A stretch of 15,838 nt of DNA. It comes from JBCCRH01 sp039208045. GTDB taxonomy: Bacteria > Bacteroidota > Bacteroidia > Chitinophagales > Saprospiraceae. The position numbers and the translations under genes were made by a program. The notes under the pieces are model-generated. The model had not been told where the DNA came from and did no database searches. It saw only the letters and a program-made list of their open reading frames with translations. Positions 1-8,045 of this stretch are shown here, one piece after another. The first letter of the stretch is position 1. Each line of letters opens with the position of its first letter. The stretch spans positions 1 to 15,838 of the forward strand of contig JBCCRH010000092.1 in the NCBI GenBank assembly GCA_039208045.1, read 5' to 3'.

Positions 1-1
1 C

Positions 2-97
2 TTCGTTGTGATAGGACCTTTTGTTGAAGAAACTGCGGGGGAGTGGAGGACGGAGGATAGGGTGAGGGCTATGTTGAAATATGTCTACAATACTTAA
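2..97 (+). CDS. C-terminal end of an unidentified upstream gene (partial)
   Basis: An open frame enters from the left edge and encodes about 31 residues (ending KYVYNT) before a TAA at 95-97. The other two plus-strand frames close within the first 30 bases. The stop lies 17 nt inside the MoxR gene if that gene starts at 81, and 10 nt before it if it starts at 108. Overlap would suit the style of this operon, which has a 26-nt overlap further on. The fragment is too short to assign to a family, and it could be a chance open frame. Confidence 0.4.
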   Translation, partial: FVVIGPFVEETAGEWRTEDRVRAMLKYVYNT

Positions 98-1103
98 CTT
101 AGGGGCTATGAAAGAAGAAACAATTACTGCGGTGTTAGGAAAAGTGGCACAGCTTAAGCGGGCGATTCAGCAACGTATTATTGGGCAGGAAGGGATTATT
201 GATCAGTTGTTGATAGCGTTTATGGCGGGGGGGCATGCGCTGCTGGAAGGGGTGCCTGGGCTGGCTAAGACGCTGATGATTCGTACGCTCTCCGAGGCTT
301 GTGCGGTGGACTTTCAGCGCATTCAATTTACGCCTGATTTGATGCCTAGTGATATTATTGGCACCGAGATTTTGCAGCAGAATCCACAGACTGGGGAGCG
401 CAGCTTTCGCTTTAAGCGAGGGCCTATTTTTACCAATATCCTCTTGGCTGATGAAATCAATAGGACGCCGCCTAAGACGCAGGCCGCTCTGCTTGAAGCT
501 ATGCAGGAATATGCTGTGACTTATGGGGGGCAGCGCTATGCACTTCCTCGGCCTTTTTTCTTGCTGGCGACTCAGAATCCTATTGAGCAATCGGGGACGT
601 TTCCGCTTCCAGAGGCACAGTTAGATCGGTTTTTATTGTATATCCAGCTTGGCTATCCTGGGGAGGAGGAGGAATTTCAGATTTTGCAATCTACTACGGG
701 CACTACAGCTATTGTGGTGAAGCCGGTTATTCAGGGGGCAGAAATTATGCAGCTACAGCAGTTGGTGCGGGAGGTGCATATCAATGAAGAGTTGATTCGC
801 TACGTTAGCCGAGTGGTGCGTGGTACGCGCCCGGCTGATACGACGCTGCCATTTATACAAGAATGGGTGCAATGGGGGGCTGGGCCAAGAGCTGGGCAGG
901 CGATGATTATTTGCGCGAAAGCAGCGGCTTTAATTGAAGGGCGCTTTGCAGTGACGCCTGCTGATATTGCTAAAGTAGCTTATCCCGTACTGCGTCATCG
1001 TATTTTACTCAACTTTAAGGCAGAAGCGGAGGCGAAGTCTGTTGATTGGATTACAGAGCAACTTTTGCGTGCCATTCCTTTACCTAAGCCTCAATTACCC
1101 TAA
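81..1103 (+). CDS. MoxR-family AAA+ ATPase
   Basis: Cytoplasmic AAA+ ATPase of the MoxR class, which typically remodels or activates partner proteins together with MIDAS/VWA-type proteins encoded alongside. Visible motifs are Walker A GVPGLAKT (residues 57-64), Walker B LLADEINR (121-128), sensor 1 ATQNP (163-167), the LPEAQLDRF segment (176-184) typical of MoxR, and sensor 2 around WGAGPR (265-270). The C-terminal part (about 220-330) fits the AAA lid. At 340 residues it is of normal family length. ATG 81 is used here; ATG 108 (residue 10) is an equally plausible start and would avoid overlap with the upstream frame. It is the first complete gene of a five-gene plus-strand operon and lies 8 nt before the DUF58 gene, its expected partner. 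All catalytic motifs are intact, so it should be an active ATPase. Confidence 0.95.
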   Translation: MSTILNLGAMKEETITAVLGKVAQLKRAIQQRIIGQEGIIDQLLIAFMAGGHALLEGVPGLAKTLMIRTLSEACAVDFQRIQFTPDLMPSDIIGTEILQQNPQTGERSFRFKRGPIFTNILLADEINRTPPKTQAALLEAMQEYAVTYGGQRYALPRPFFLLATQNPIEQSGTFPLPEAQLDRFLLYIQLGYPGEEEEFQILQSTTGTTAIVVKPVIQGAEIMQLQQLVREVHINEELIRYVSRVVRGTRPADTTLPFIQEWVQWGAGPRAGQAMIICAKAAALIEGRFAVTPADIAKVAYPVLRHRILLNFKAEAEAKSVDWITEQLLRAIPLPKPQLP

Positions 1104-1111
1104 CGCCACTT

Positions 1112-2002
1112 ATGCAGGTTAATACCCTTCTCTCGCCAGCTAATTTGCGCAGCGTCCAGGGCTTGGAGCTGTTGGCGCGCCGTAGTGTCCGCACGCTGCT
1201 GCCTGGGCTCAATACTAGCCCTCGCACAGGGCCTGGCTTAGAGTTTAGTCAATATCGAACCTACCAAGAGGGGGATGACTTACGATTTTTAGACTGGAAA
1301 CTTTATGCGCGCTCCGACCGCTTTTTTATTCGCGAGGCAGAAAAAGAAAGTCAGCTGACCCTACGAATTATACTCGATGCTAGCGCTTCTATGCTGCATG
1401 AGGATCAAGGTATCCAAAAGATCGATTATGCGCGCTATCTGATTGCGACACTGGCGTGGCTAGCTCGCCAGCAAAACGATCGCATTGCACTGCATGCGTG
1501 GAGTGGAGAACGACTTTATCAAATTGCGCCTGGTGGTAGCCAGCGGCACTTTCACCGATTTTTGCACCAGCTGCTGCAAATAAAGTGTACTGGAAAATTC
1601 CCTGCTACCATTGCCGAACGAGGCTTGGAAGGCGCACAGCCACAAAACGAATTGCAAGTTTTTATCAGTGACTTGTATGAGCATCAGGCGGAGCTACAGC
1701 AAGCGATGCACCGTCTTAGCCAATCGCGCAATGAACTCGTTATTTTTCACTTGTTAGCAGCTAATGAGTTGGAGCTTGATTTTCGCGGAAGCGTCACCCT
1801 GGAAGACCTGGAAACAGGCCATCGCCTGCAATTGGATCGAAAGGCTTATCAGGAACAATATCAACAAAAGCTACAAGCCTACCTTCAGACTATACGCCGC
1901 CAAGTACTCGACTGGCGGGCTATGTATGAACTCATCAAAACCAATGAACTGCCTGGGCAAGCCCTGCGCACCTTCCTTCAACGCAGAACCCGACTCTTAT
2001 GA
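1112..2002 (+). CDS. DUF58 family protein (MoxR partner, VWA-like fold)
   Basis: DUF58 proteins accompany MoxR ATPases and have a von Willebrand factor A-like fold. The hallmark block GLEFSQYRTYQEGDDLRF, continuing LDWKLYARSD up to REAEKE, spans residues about 42-79. It is followed by DASAS (89-93), a textbook DxSxS metal-ion-dependent adhesion site, and by a later FISD (184-187) that could supply another MIDAS acidic residue. No signal peptide or membrane segment is visible, so this is the short soluble form (296 residues) rather than the longer DUF58 proteins with N-terminal membrane helices. The stop overlaps the next start as ATGA (4 nt), implying translational coupling. It probably acts as an adaptor or substrate-binding partner of the MoxR ATPase; the client is unknown. 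Confidence 0.93.
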   Translation: MQVNTLLSPANLRSVQGLELLARRSVRTLLPGLNTSPRTGPGLEFSQYRTYQEGDDLRFLDWKLYARSDRFFIREAEKESQLTLRIILDASASMLHEDQGIQKIDYARYLIATLAWLARQQNDRIALHAWSGERLYQIAPGGSQRHFHRFLHQLLQIKCTGKFPATIAERGLEGAQPQNELQVFISDLYEHQAELQQAMHRLSQSRNELVIFHLLAANELELDFRGSVTLEDLETGHRLQLDRKAYQEQYQQKLQAYLQTIRRQVLDWRAMYELIKTNELPGQALRTFLQRRTRLL

Positions 2003-3273
2003 CCTGGACGAGCCTTTTCCCAAGCTATTGGTGGGCGCTGCTAGGATTGCTCGTACCGCTACTGATCCATCTTTGGAATAAAAGAGAAGGCAAACGCATT
2101 CTGGTGGGTAGCCTACAATGGATGGAGGAAGATCAAGAAAAAAGGCCGAGCCGTTTGCAGTTTGATGATGTTTGGTTGTTTTTGCTTCGGGCTTTACTGG
2201 TGGTGGGAGTTGTACTGCTATTGGTGGGTTTTCAGCGGTGGGAGGCTGTGGAGGCAGAAAGTCGAAAATGGGTGTATGTCGGTAGTGAATTAATGGAGCA
2301 GCAAAGCATTCAGACGGTGGTAGCGCGTTTGCAAGAGCAGGAGTACATCCTAAAAATATGGCCCGATACGCTGCCCCAAAATAATGCTTGGGCTTTTTTG
2401 CAGTCCATTGATTTTTTGCATCCTGAGCTGGACTCTGTGGTTCTGCTAACGCCACCTTTGGTAGCGCAGTGGCAGCATGCTAGGCCTCATTTGTCGTTTG
2501 GCACAAAATGGCTGCCTACTCCTGTGCAGCAAGCACCTCCTTTTATTTTGGAAGCATGGGAAACAGGCAATGAGGTGCGGTTGATCATCGGGATGCCTAC
2601 GGATACGGCTTTTAGGTTTCGGCCAATCAGCCTGCCAAAAAAAGAAGGAGGGATATCAATTGGGTCGCAATTGGACGTTCTGCTTACGCAAAATAATGCT
2701 GGATGGATGGCTCAGCTTGGAGCAGTGTCATTTCCTGTGAAAAAGGAGTTGAAAAAACGCCTTGCTATTCGCTACGGCAGCCAATTTTTGCGACAGCGAC
2801 AATACCTAGAGGCCGCAATTCGAGCAGTGGAGGCCTACACATTGGTGACTTTTGAGGTGGATAGCCAGCTAGAAACGGAGCCAGTTGGAGCCGCAGAAGT
2901 GGTGTTTTGGCTGTCCTCGCTAGAAGAGCCTGTACTGCCAGTACCGTGTATTTCATTGGATCACCCTGCCCTCTTCAATCAACTAGATGCCCCCAAGCCT
3001 GAATTAGCTAGGCATCTGCTTGAGCTTTTTTTTAATTCATATGTTGAACAAGCAATGGCGTATGATTTGCGTTTAGTGGATGCGCGCTATTTGGGCGAAA
3101 GCCCTACCCTAAGCCCCGAACAAGCGGCACAGCTCGCTGCTATACAGGCCCAAAATGACCAATTGAAGACGCAACAACAAGCACCCCCCAGCTATCAATT
3201 TTGGCTATGGGTGGTGCTCATTATTATTTTTGTGATGGAACGAATCTATGGCTACCAACGACAACTTACATAG
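1999..3273 (+). CDS. BatA-like membrane protein (aerotolerance regulator N-terminal domain)
   Basis: Inner-membrane protein of 424 residues. The N-terminus has the pattern of the BatA/aerotolerance-regulator N-terminal domain: a first helix (about 9-26, containing LLGLLVPLLIHLWNK), a short basic loop ending in a predicted cytosolic KRPSRLQF segment, and a second helix (about 57-78). A large soluble region with little recognisable sequence follows, probably periplasmic, then a third helix near the C-terminus (about 401-412, FWLWVVLIIIFV) and a short basic tail. Unlike full BatA or BatB, no DxSxS MIDAS motif is visible, so the VWA function seems to be left to the DUF58 protein upstream. The start ATG overlaps the upstream stop by 4 nt, and the 3' end overlaps the next gene by 26 nt. 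The aerotolerance name is inherited from Bacteroides work and does not prove the role here. Confidence 0.8.
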   Translation: MTWTSLFPSYWWALLGLLVPLLIHLWNKREGKRILVGSLQWMEEDQEKRPSRLQFDDVWLFLLRALLVVGVVLLLVGFQRWEAVEAESRKWVYVGSELMEQQSIQTVVARLQEQEYILKIWPDTLPQNNAWAFLQSIDFLHPELDSVVLLTPPLVAQWQHARPHLSFGTKWLPTPVQQAPPFILEAWETGNEVRLIIGMPTDTAFRFRPISLPKKEGGISIGSQLDVLLTQNNAGWMAQLGAVSFPVKKELKKRLAIRYGSQFLRQRQYLEAAIRAVEAYTLVTFEVDSQLETEPVGAAEVVFWLSSLEEPVLPVPCISLDHPALFNQLDAPKPELARHLLELFFNSYVEQAMAYDLRLVDARYLGESPTLSPEQAAQLAAIQAQNDQLKTQQQAPPSYQFWLWVVLIIIFVMERIYGYQRQLT

Positions 3274-5617
3274 CCTCTTCCGCCGCTGGCGATGGCAGAA
3301 AACAGTAGCACTGGTCTTACTTGTGCTGGCTGTGGGACTTCCACTTTACGCGGGGGTGAGCATGCTATGGCCGGGCTTCGAGTGGGGCATAGTAGGCCTT
3401 GGCATGGTGGTTTTTGGGCTTTTAGCCAAACGTATTTGGAGCACTTCCCCTAAAGCTATTGGGAGCTACCTCAATACAGCATACCCTAGTTTAGAGCAGA
3501 GCGCTGACTTACTGCTGTGCGATCCCGCTGAGCTTTCAAATTTGCAACAGCTACAACAAGCAAAGGTGCAAGCAGAACTCCGACGGCTTTCTATCCACCT
3601 TCCTCACCAGCTCCCACAGGGAGGCCTCGCATTAGCGCTGGGCATCGGTCTATTCGTCTTTTTACAAAGCTTTAATCAACCAGCACCAGAGAGCGAACTT
3701 CAGCAGAAACTCCATTTTAGCCCACAAACACCTACACCTGAACGTTTAGCGAAAGCGATACCCCCAGCCCTAGAAAGCGCCAGCATACGTGTACAACCCG
3801 CAGCCTACACTCGAAAAACAGCATTTCAAACCGAAGATCCTGACTTGGACGTTCCCTATTGGTCTGCCATTGCATGGGAACTGGCCTTTACAAGTGAGGT
3901 ACAGCAGGTGGCGCTAGTGCTAGCAGATGGCGAAAAAGTGCTTGCAAAATCATTTGCCGAAAGGCAAAGCAGCAAGCAGTGGCAGCTCACCTACCGCGCG
4001 CAAAAAAGTAGTTTTTACAGCCTGGCCTTTGTGGGAGCGGATGGGCAGGCTTATCAGACGGATTACTTCAAGCTACAAGTGCAAGACGACCAGGCACCCG
4101 AGTTGGAAGTGCTTGGCCTAGCACCCTACACCGAATTGGTATTTACCCCCGAAAAAGTAGTGCCCTTCAGAGCTATCGTGCAGGACGATTATGGCATCAC
4201 TGATGCTCGATTGGTAGCCACTTTGACCAAAGGAGAGGGCGAAGCTGTACAGTTTAAAAATGATACCCTCCGTTTTGATGCTAACTTTACCCGACAGCAA
4301 AAAACGTATCAGTTGGAGTATCCGCTCCATTTGACTCAACTGGGTATGGAGCCTGGGGATGAGCTGTATATTCACCTTGAAGCAAGCGATAATCGGCAGC
4401 CCAGTTCGCTCATAAGTAAAACGGCGAAATACATTATTGCTTTTGAAGATACTACAGCATTGAGTGCTGACATGTATGGCAAAATGGCGGTGGACCGCAT
4501 GCCAGAGTATTTCCGCAGCCAGCGGCAGATTATTATTGATACTGAAAAATTGATTGCTAAGCGCGATCAACTACCTAGGGATACGTATTGGCTACGCAGC
4601 AACAGCATCGCTGCGGATCAGAAATTGTTGCGCTTGCGCTATGGCCAGTTTTTGGGCGAAGAATTCGAGACAGTGATTGGGCCACATAGTGCCTTGCCGG
4701 GTGCCAAAAAACAGGTGAAGACTGATACGACAAAGGAATTACCTAAGATCACGGATTTGAAAGCGCTGATTCGAAAGCTACGGCTGCCAAGGGGCCACGA
4801 GAATGAAACACCAGAGGAACATGCTGCTCATGCACAAAAAGAACTCCCGAAAGGCCACGAGCACGAAACTTGGGAAGAGCACGCCGCCCACTCCCACGGA
4901 GAGCAGCTTCCTGAGGAGCTAATCATCCAAGAAAACGACGTCGAAGCGATGACCCAAAAATCGCTAGAACCCTTCGCACATATCCACGATATTGCGGAAG
5001 AAACTACCTACTTTGATGCGGCTACTGCTACGAAGCTACGCGCTGCGCTTTCGCAGATGTGGGATGCAGAGTTGCACTTGCGGATGGGGCGCCCCGAGCA
5101 AGCCTTGCCCTACGAGTACAAGGCGTTGGAGCTAATCAAGGAAGTGCAACAGGCGTCACGCGTATATGTAGAGCGGGTGGGGTTTGAGCCGCCAGTGATT
5201 AAGGTGGCAGAAAAGCGATTGAGTGGAGAATTATCAGCTATTCAGAGTACTACTTTTAGGACACAAGCTTCGCTTGCTTCTGATTATAAAGCTATTGCAC
5301 AAGCGATTCCTGCATTGGAGCGTATCCGTCAGGACGGGCATTTTAGCGCAAGCGACCAACTGCTTTTACAGCAGTCAGGGGAGGAACTGGCAGCCATTGT
5401 ACTGCGCCAAGATGGGAGGTATTGGAAAGAGCTGAAGTTGCTGCGAGAATTGATGGATGGTCAGCTGGCTGATGCTGCTACTAGCGAGCATGCTACAAAG
5501 CTGCTAGAATGCTTTTGGAAGATTGTCCCAGCCAGTACTACGCCTATTCGGCAGCAAGAAGAAGGGGGAAAGCTTTCGGATTTATTCTTTGAAGCCCTAG
5601 AACAAAGTGATCGCTGA
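3248..5617 (+). CDS. large membrane protein, DUF4175-like, with His-rich repeat
   Basis: Protein of 789 residues with three hydrophobic segments near the N-terminus (about 18-40, 45-64 and 125-142), followed by a long soluble region. The middle (about 280-400) reads like a beta-rich, Ig-like segment. A 40-residue tandem repeat rich in histidine and glutamate lies at residues 513-552. Residues about 604-650, with MWDAELHLRMGRPEQALPYE and then VERVGFEPP, resemble a segment I recall as conserved in large proteins of MoxR operons; DUF4175 is my best family guess. ATG 3248 lies 26 nt inside the BatA-like gene, and the stop shares one base with the next start (TGATG). The position suggests a structural or client-binding subunit of a MoxR-driven membrane complex. 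Function is unknown, and the DUF4175 label is less certain than the membrane topology. Confidence 0.7.
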   Translation: MATNDNLHSLFRRWRWQKTVALVLLVLAVGLPLYAGVSMLWPGFEWGIVGLGMVVFGLLAKRIWSTSPKAIGSYLNTAYPSLEQSADLLLCDPAELSNLQQLQQAKVQAELRRLSIHLPHQLPQGGLALALGIGLFVFLQSFNQPAPESELQQKLHFSPQTPTPERLAKAIPPALESASIRVQPAAYTRKTAFQTEDPDLDVPYWSAIAWELAFTSEVQQVALVLADGEKVLAKSFAERQSSKQWQLTYRAQKSSFYSLAFVGADGQAYQTDYFKLQVQDDQAPELEVLGLAPYTELVFTPEKVVPFRAIVQDDYGITDARLVATLTKGEGEAVQFKNDTLRFDANFTRQQKTYQLEYPLHLTQLGMEPGDELYIHLEASDNRQPSSLISKTAKYIIAFEDTTALSADMYGKMAVDRMPEYFRSQRQIIIDTEKLIAKRDQLPRDTYWLRSNSIAADQKLLRLRYGQFLGEEFETVIGPHSALPGAKKQVKTDTTKELPKITDLKALIRKLRLPRGHENETPEEHAAHAQKELPKGHEHETWEEHAAHSHGEQLPEELIIQENDVEAMTQKSLEPFAHIHDIAEETTYFDAATATKLRAALSQMWDAELHLRMGRPEQALPYEYKALELIKEVQQASRVYVERVGFEPPVIKVAEKRLSGELSAIQSTTFRTQASLASDYKAIAQAIPALERIRQDGHFSASDQLLLQQSGEELAAIVLRQDGRYWKELKLLRELMDGQLADAATSEHATKLLECFWKIVPASTTPIRQQEEGGKLSDLFFEALEQSDR
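4784..4903 (+). repeat. two-unit 60-bp coding repeat giving a His/Glu-rich stretch
   Basis: Two adjacent units of exactly 20 codons inside the DUF4175-like gene encode residues 513-532 and 533-552. Both follow the pattern LP(R/K)GHExETxEEHAAH and end in E, with 14 of 20 positions identical. The two units hold eight histidines (517, 525, 528, 537, 539, 545, 548, 550) mixed with glutamates. DNA identity is lower than protein identity, since third positions and several codons differ, so the duplication is not recent. Confidence 0.85.
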
Positions 5618-7392
5618 TGGAAGAAAGAATTTCCATAGCATTTGGGTTGTCAGAGGACTTTGCGTGGCCAGTGGTAGGGATCGGAGTGGTGGTTTGGCTG
5701 CTCCTTTTGTTCTTAGCTTTCCGCAGACCCAATAAGCGATTTTTGTGGATACGCATACCAGTTGTCACACTAGCTATGATTTGTCTGCTGGCGCTCGTGT
5801 TACAACCTCAGCGCCCACAAACTCAAACAGCTACGCACTTAGTCATCCTTACGGAAAATGCCAAAACGGAAGCACTCGATAGTTTGCGCGTGCACTATCC
5901 GAATATAGCACTTCGGCAGTGGCCGTTGCAAAGTGTGGCGCCTGCCACCTTGCCAAGTGCAGTTACGGATGTACACCTTTTGGGGGATGGCTTGCCGGAG
6001 GCCCAACTCCAAGCATTAGACACTTATCGCCTACATTTTCACCTCAATCCTTTACCCCAGGGGATTACCCATATTCAAGCAACGCCGGAGGTTCAAGCCG
6101 GCGACTCTGTACGATTGGTGGGGCAATTTTATCAAACCGATAGTTTGGCAACGGACCTTCAGTTGGTTGGTCCAAGTGGAGCGGTGCCATTGGGTCGTTT
6201 TGCTCGGAAGGGCACCCACTCGTTTCGGTATGCCGCTGTCGCTAAAAAGGCAGGTACGTATGAGTATCAGTTAGTGCAGTCGAGCGCAGAGCGGGTCGAT
6301 ACGCTGGGAATCGTTCCAGTGCTCATACGCCCCGAACAAACGATTCGGGTATTGCTGGTGAATGCCAGTCCGAGCTTTGAGAGTAAATACCTCAAAAATT
6401 GGCTGACTGATGCGGGCTACCCTATTGCGGTACGCTCTACGATTAGCCGAGGGCAGTTTATCACGGAGTTTCACAATGCCACCGAACGTTCGCTCAGTCG
6501 ACTCACCACTTCTTTGCTACAGCAGTATGATGTGCTACTCCTTCCCATGGATGCCTTCTCGACATTTAGCGAAAGCGAAAAAAACGCCCTGGCTAGAGCA
6601 GTACAAAACGGCTTGGGCTTGCTAGTGCTAGCTACTAGCATGGATAAAACGGTGCCGCCAGGCCTACAACGCCTCATGCCTCGCGTCGTCCCTTCTCCCA
6701 CCCAGCAGAAAGCGACCTTTGCTATTGATCAACAGCTTTTTGAGTTGACGACTAGCCCCTTTCGCTTTGTGGAGGATTTGAGTTTGTTTCCGGTACAGCG
6801 GGATAGCCGAGGGGTAATTGTGGCAGGCTATACCTTGCGCAATAGGGGCAAAAGAGGCTTAAGTATACTGACCGATACCTACCGACTATTGCTAGATGGG
6901 CAAAAGACTACTTATGCTTCTATTTGGACGCCGCTGCTGGAGCAATTAAGCCGGCGCAAAGCAGCCGAGGAGCAGTGGGATATGGTACCCAAAAATACGA
7001 GTATACCCTTTTCACCTATCCGAATTACCCGCACGGGCAAGGGCGATGCAGGCCCTATCCAAGTGGATGGTAGCCAACACTACCCCATGGCGCATCCTTT
7101 TGATGCGGAACAAAATAGCTATAACTTACAGACTCCGAAAGGGGGCTGGTATGCGGTACAGACGGACACGACCGCTGAAGCGGCATGGTCGTTTCGTGTA
7201 TCTTCAGCAGATGAGTGGGAAAGTATTCGCCGGACGGCGCTGTTGGAGCGCAATAGAGCGTGGGCAGCGGCGCATGCGCAGAGTGATGATGCGGTGGTAT
7301 TGTCTTCCGTTTTTCAGCCGGTGGCGCGCTGGTGGTTTTATGTGCCGCTTTTGCTGTGTTTGGGCTTTTTGTGGTGGGAGGAAAAGGGGTAG
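5617..7392 (+). CDS. membrane protein with glutamine-amidotransferase-like domain
   Basis: Protein of 591 residues with two N-terminal helices (about 17-35 and 47-63), a large soluble region and one C-terminal helix (about 570-586) followed by WWEEKG. This layout resembles the VWA or GATase1-like membrane proteins often found in MoxR/DUF58/BatA operons. Residues about 242-345 look like a class I amidotransferase or flavodoxin-like fold: a hydrophobic strand IRVLLVNASPSFESKYL, then YDVLLLP, then NGLGLLVLAT. The soluble region contains no cysteine; the only cysteines lie in the membrane helices, so classical Cys-dependent amidotransferase chemistry is excluded and the domain is probably structural or ligand-binding. 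The start ATG shares one base with the upstream stop. It is the last gene of the operon, followed by a 56-nt gap. Confidence 0.7.
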   Translation: MEERISIAFGLSEDFAWPVVGIGVVVWLLLLFLAFRRPNKRFLWIRIPVVTLAMICLLALVLQPQRPQTQTATHLVILTENAKTEALDSLRVHYPNIALRQWPLQSVAPATLPSAVTDVHLLGDGLPEAQLQALDTYRLHFHLNPLPQGITHIQATPEVQAGDSVRLVGQFYQTDSLATDLQLVGPSGAVPLGRFARKGTHSFRYAAVAKKAGTYEYQLVQSSAERVDTLGIVPVLIRPEQTIRVLLVNASPSFESKYLKNWLTDAGYPIAVRSTISRGQFITEFHNATERSLSRLTTSLLQQYDVLLLPMDAFSTFSESEKNALARAVQNGLGLLVLATSMDKTVPPGLQRLMPRVVPSPTQQKATFAIDQQLFELTTSPFRFVEDLSLFPVQRDSRGVIVAGYTLRNRGKRGLSILTDTYRLLLDGQKTTYASIWTPLLEQLSRRKAAEEQWDMVPKNTSIPFSPIRITRTGKGDAGPIQVDGSQHYPMAHPFDAEQNSYNLQTPKGGWYAVQTDTTAEAAWSFRVSSADEWESIRRTALLERNRAWAAAHAQSDDAVVLSSVFQPVARWWFYVPLLLCLGFLWWEEKG

Positions 7393-7448
7393 GGCTGGTG
7401 TAGCTAGCAATAATTGATTAATTTGAGCTTAGAAAAAATCATTGAGTT

Positions 7449-7673
7449 ATGGATGCAGTCAATCTAAAATATCTTACTGATGAAAACGGTGAGCGAACTG
7501 CTGTAGTTATTCAAATGAGCGATTGGCTAGCTATTCAAGAGGAGCTGAGCCTAGTTAGACAGCAAGAATCTATTAAGCAACAGCTTATAAGTGGCTTTGC
7601 AGATGTGAAGCTTTACAAAAGTGGGGCTAAAGAGCTAATGACGTTAGAAGACTGCCTGAAGAATGAGTTATAA
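7449..7673 (+). CDS. small antitoxin-like protein without a neighbouring toxin
   Basis: Protein of 74 residues whose N-terminus (LKYLTDENGERTAVVIQMSDWLAIQEEL) resembles the short Phd/YefM- or RelB-type antitoxins common in Bacteroidota. In those, a strand-rich DNA-binding head (YLTDENGxxxAVVI) is followed by a helical, toxin-neutralising tail, here about residues 30-74. No RelE/ParE/Doc-like toxin is encoded on either side. The next gene, 3 nt downstream, is a DUF7009-like protein and is probably co-transcribed. It may be a solitary antitoxin-type regulator or the remnant of a toxin-antitoxin pair. Family assignment is by pattern only. Confidence 0.6.
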   Translation: MDAVNLKYLTDENGERTAVVIQMSDWLAIQEELSLVRQQESIKQQLISGFADVKLYKSGAKELMTLEDCLKNEL

Positions 7674-7676
7674 AAC

Positions 7677-8045
7677 ATGAAACTACGCTGCACTACCAAC
7701 AGTATTCGCTTACGCTTGCGCAAATCTGATATTCAATTGCTTGCTGATACGCGAGTGGTTTCCGAAAGACTACACTTTCCCGATGGTTCGATTTTTATGT
7801 TTCGGTTGGAAGCTAAAGCAGTGGCAGCAATACAGGCTACTTACGCCCAAAACACACTATCCATTGCCCTGCCTTTGCAAGCAGCAGAACAATGGATAGC
7901 GACAGAGCAGGTGGGGTTTGAGGTGAACCAAGCGTTGCCAAATGGCGAACAGCTACACCTGCTCATTGAAAAAGACTTTCCCTGCGCGCACCGCCCTCAC
8001 GAAGATAAAAGCGATACGTTTCAAGAATTAGTTGGCGACGATTGA
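7677..8045 (+). CDS. DUF7009-like protein
   Basis: Small soluble protein of 122 residues. The N-terminus MKLRCTTNSIRLRLRKSDI and the C-terminal block with LIEKDFPC, then RPHEDKSDTF, match my recollection of the DUF7009 family (MKIRIxxNSIRLRLxxSE at the start, EKDFxCLxxRxxEDxxDxFPNP at the end). The usual NP after the last Phe is replaced by QELVGDD, so the tail looks divergent. The family has no established function that I can state with confidence. It starts 3 nt after the antitoxin-like gene. Its last 18 nt overlap the 3' end of the convergent tolC-like gene, so its C-terminal residues are constrained by two reading frames. Confidence 0.7.
   Translation: MKLRCTTNSIRLRLRKSDIQLLADTRVVSERLHFPDGSIFMFRLEAKAVAAIQATYAQNTLSIALPLQAAEQWIATEQVGFEVNQALPNGEQLHLLIEKDFPCAHRPHEDKSDTFQELVGDD

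Noticed and set aside
135..590. Long minus-strand open frame antisense to the MoxR gene
   Set aside because: A shadow of the MoxR coding sequence: it has no recognisable motif and a composition rich in Arg, Pro and His, as expected from the complement.
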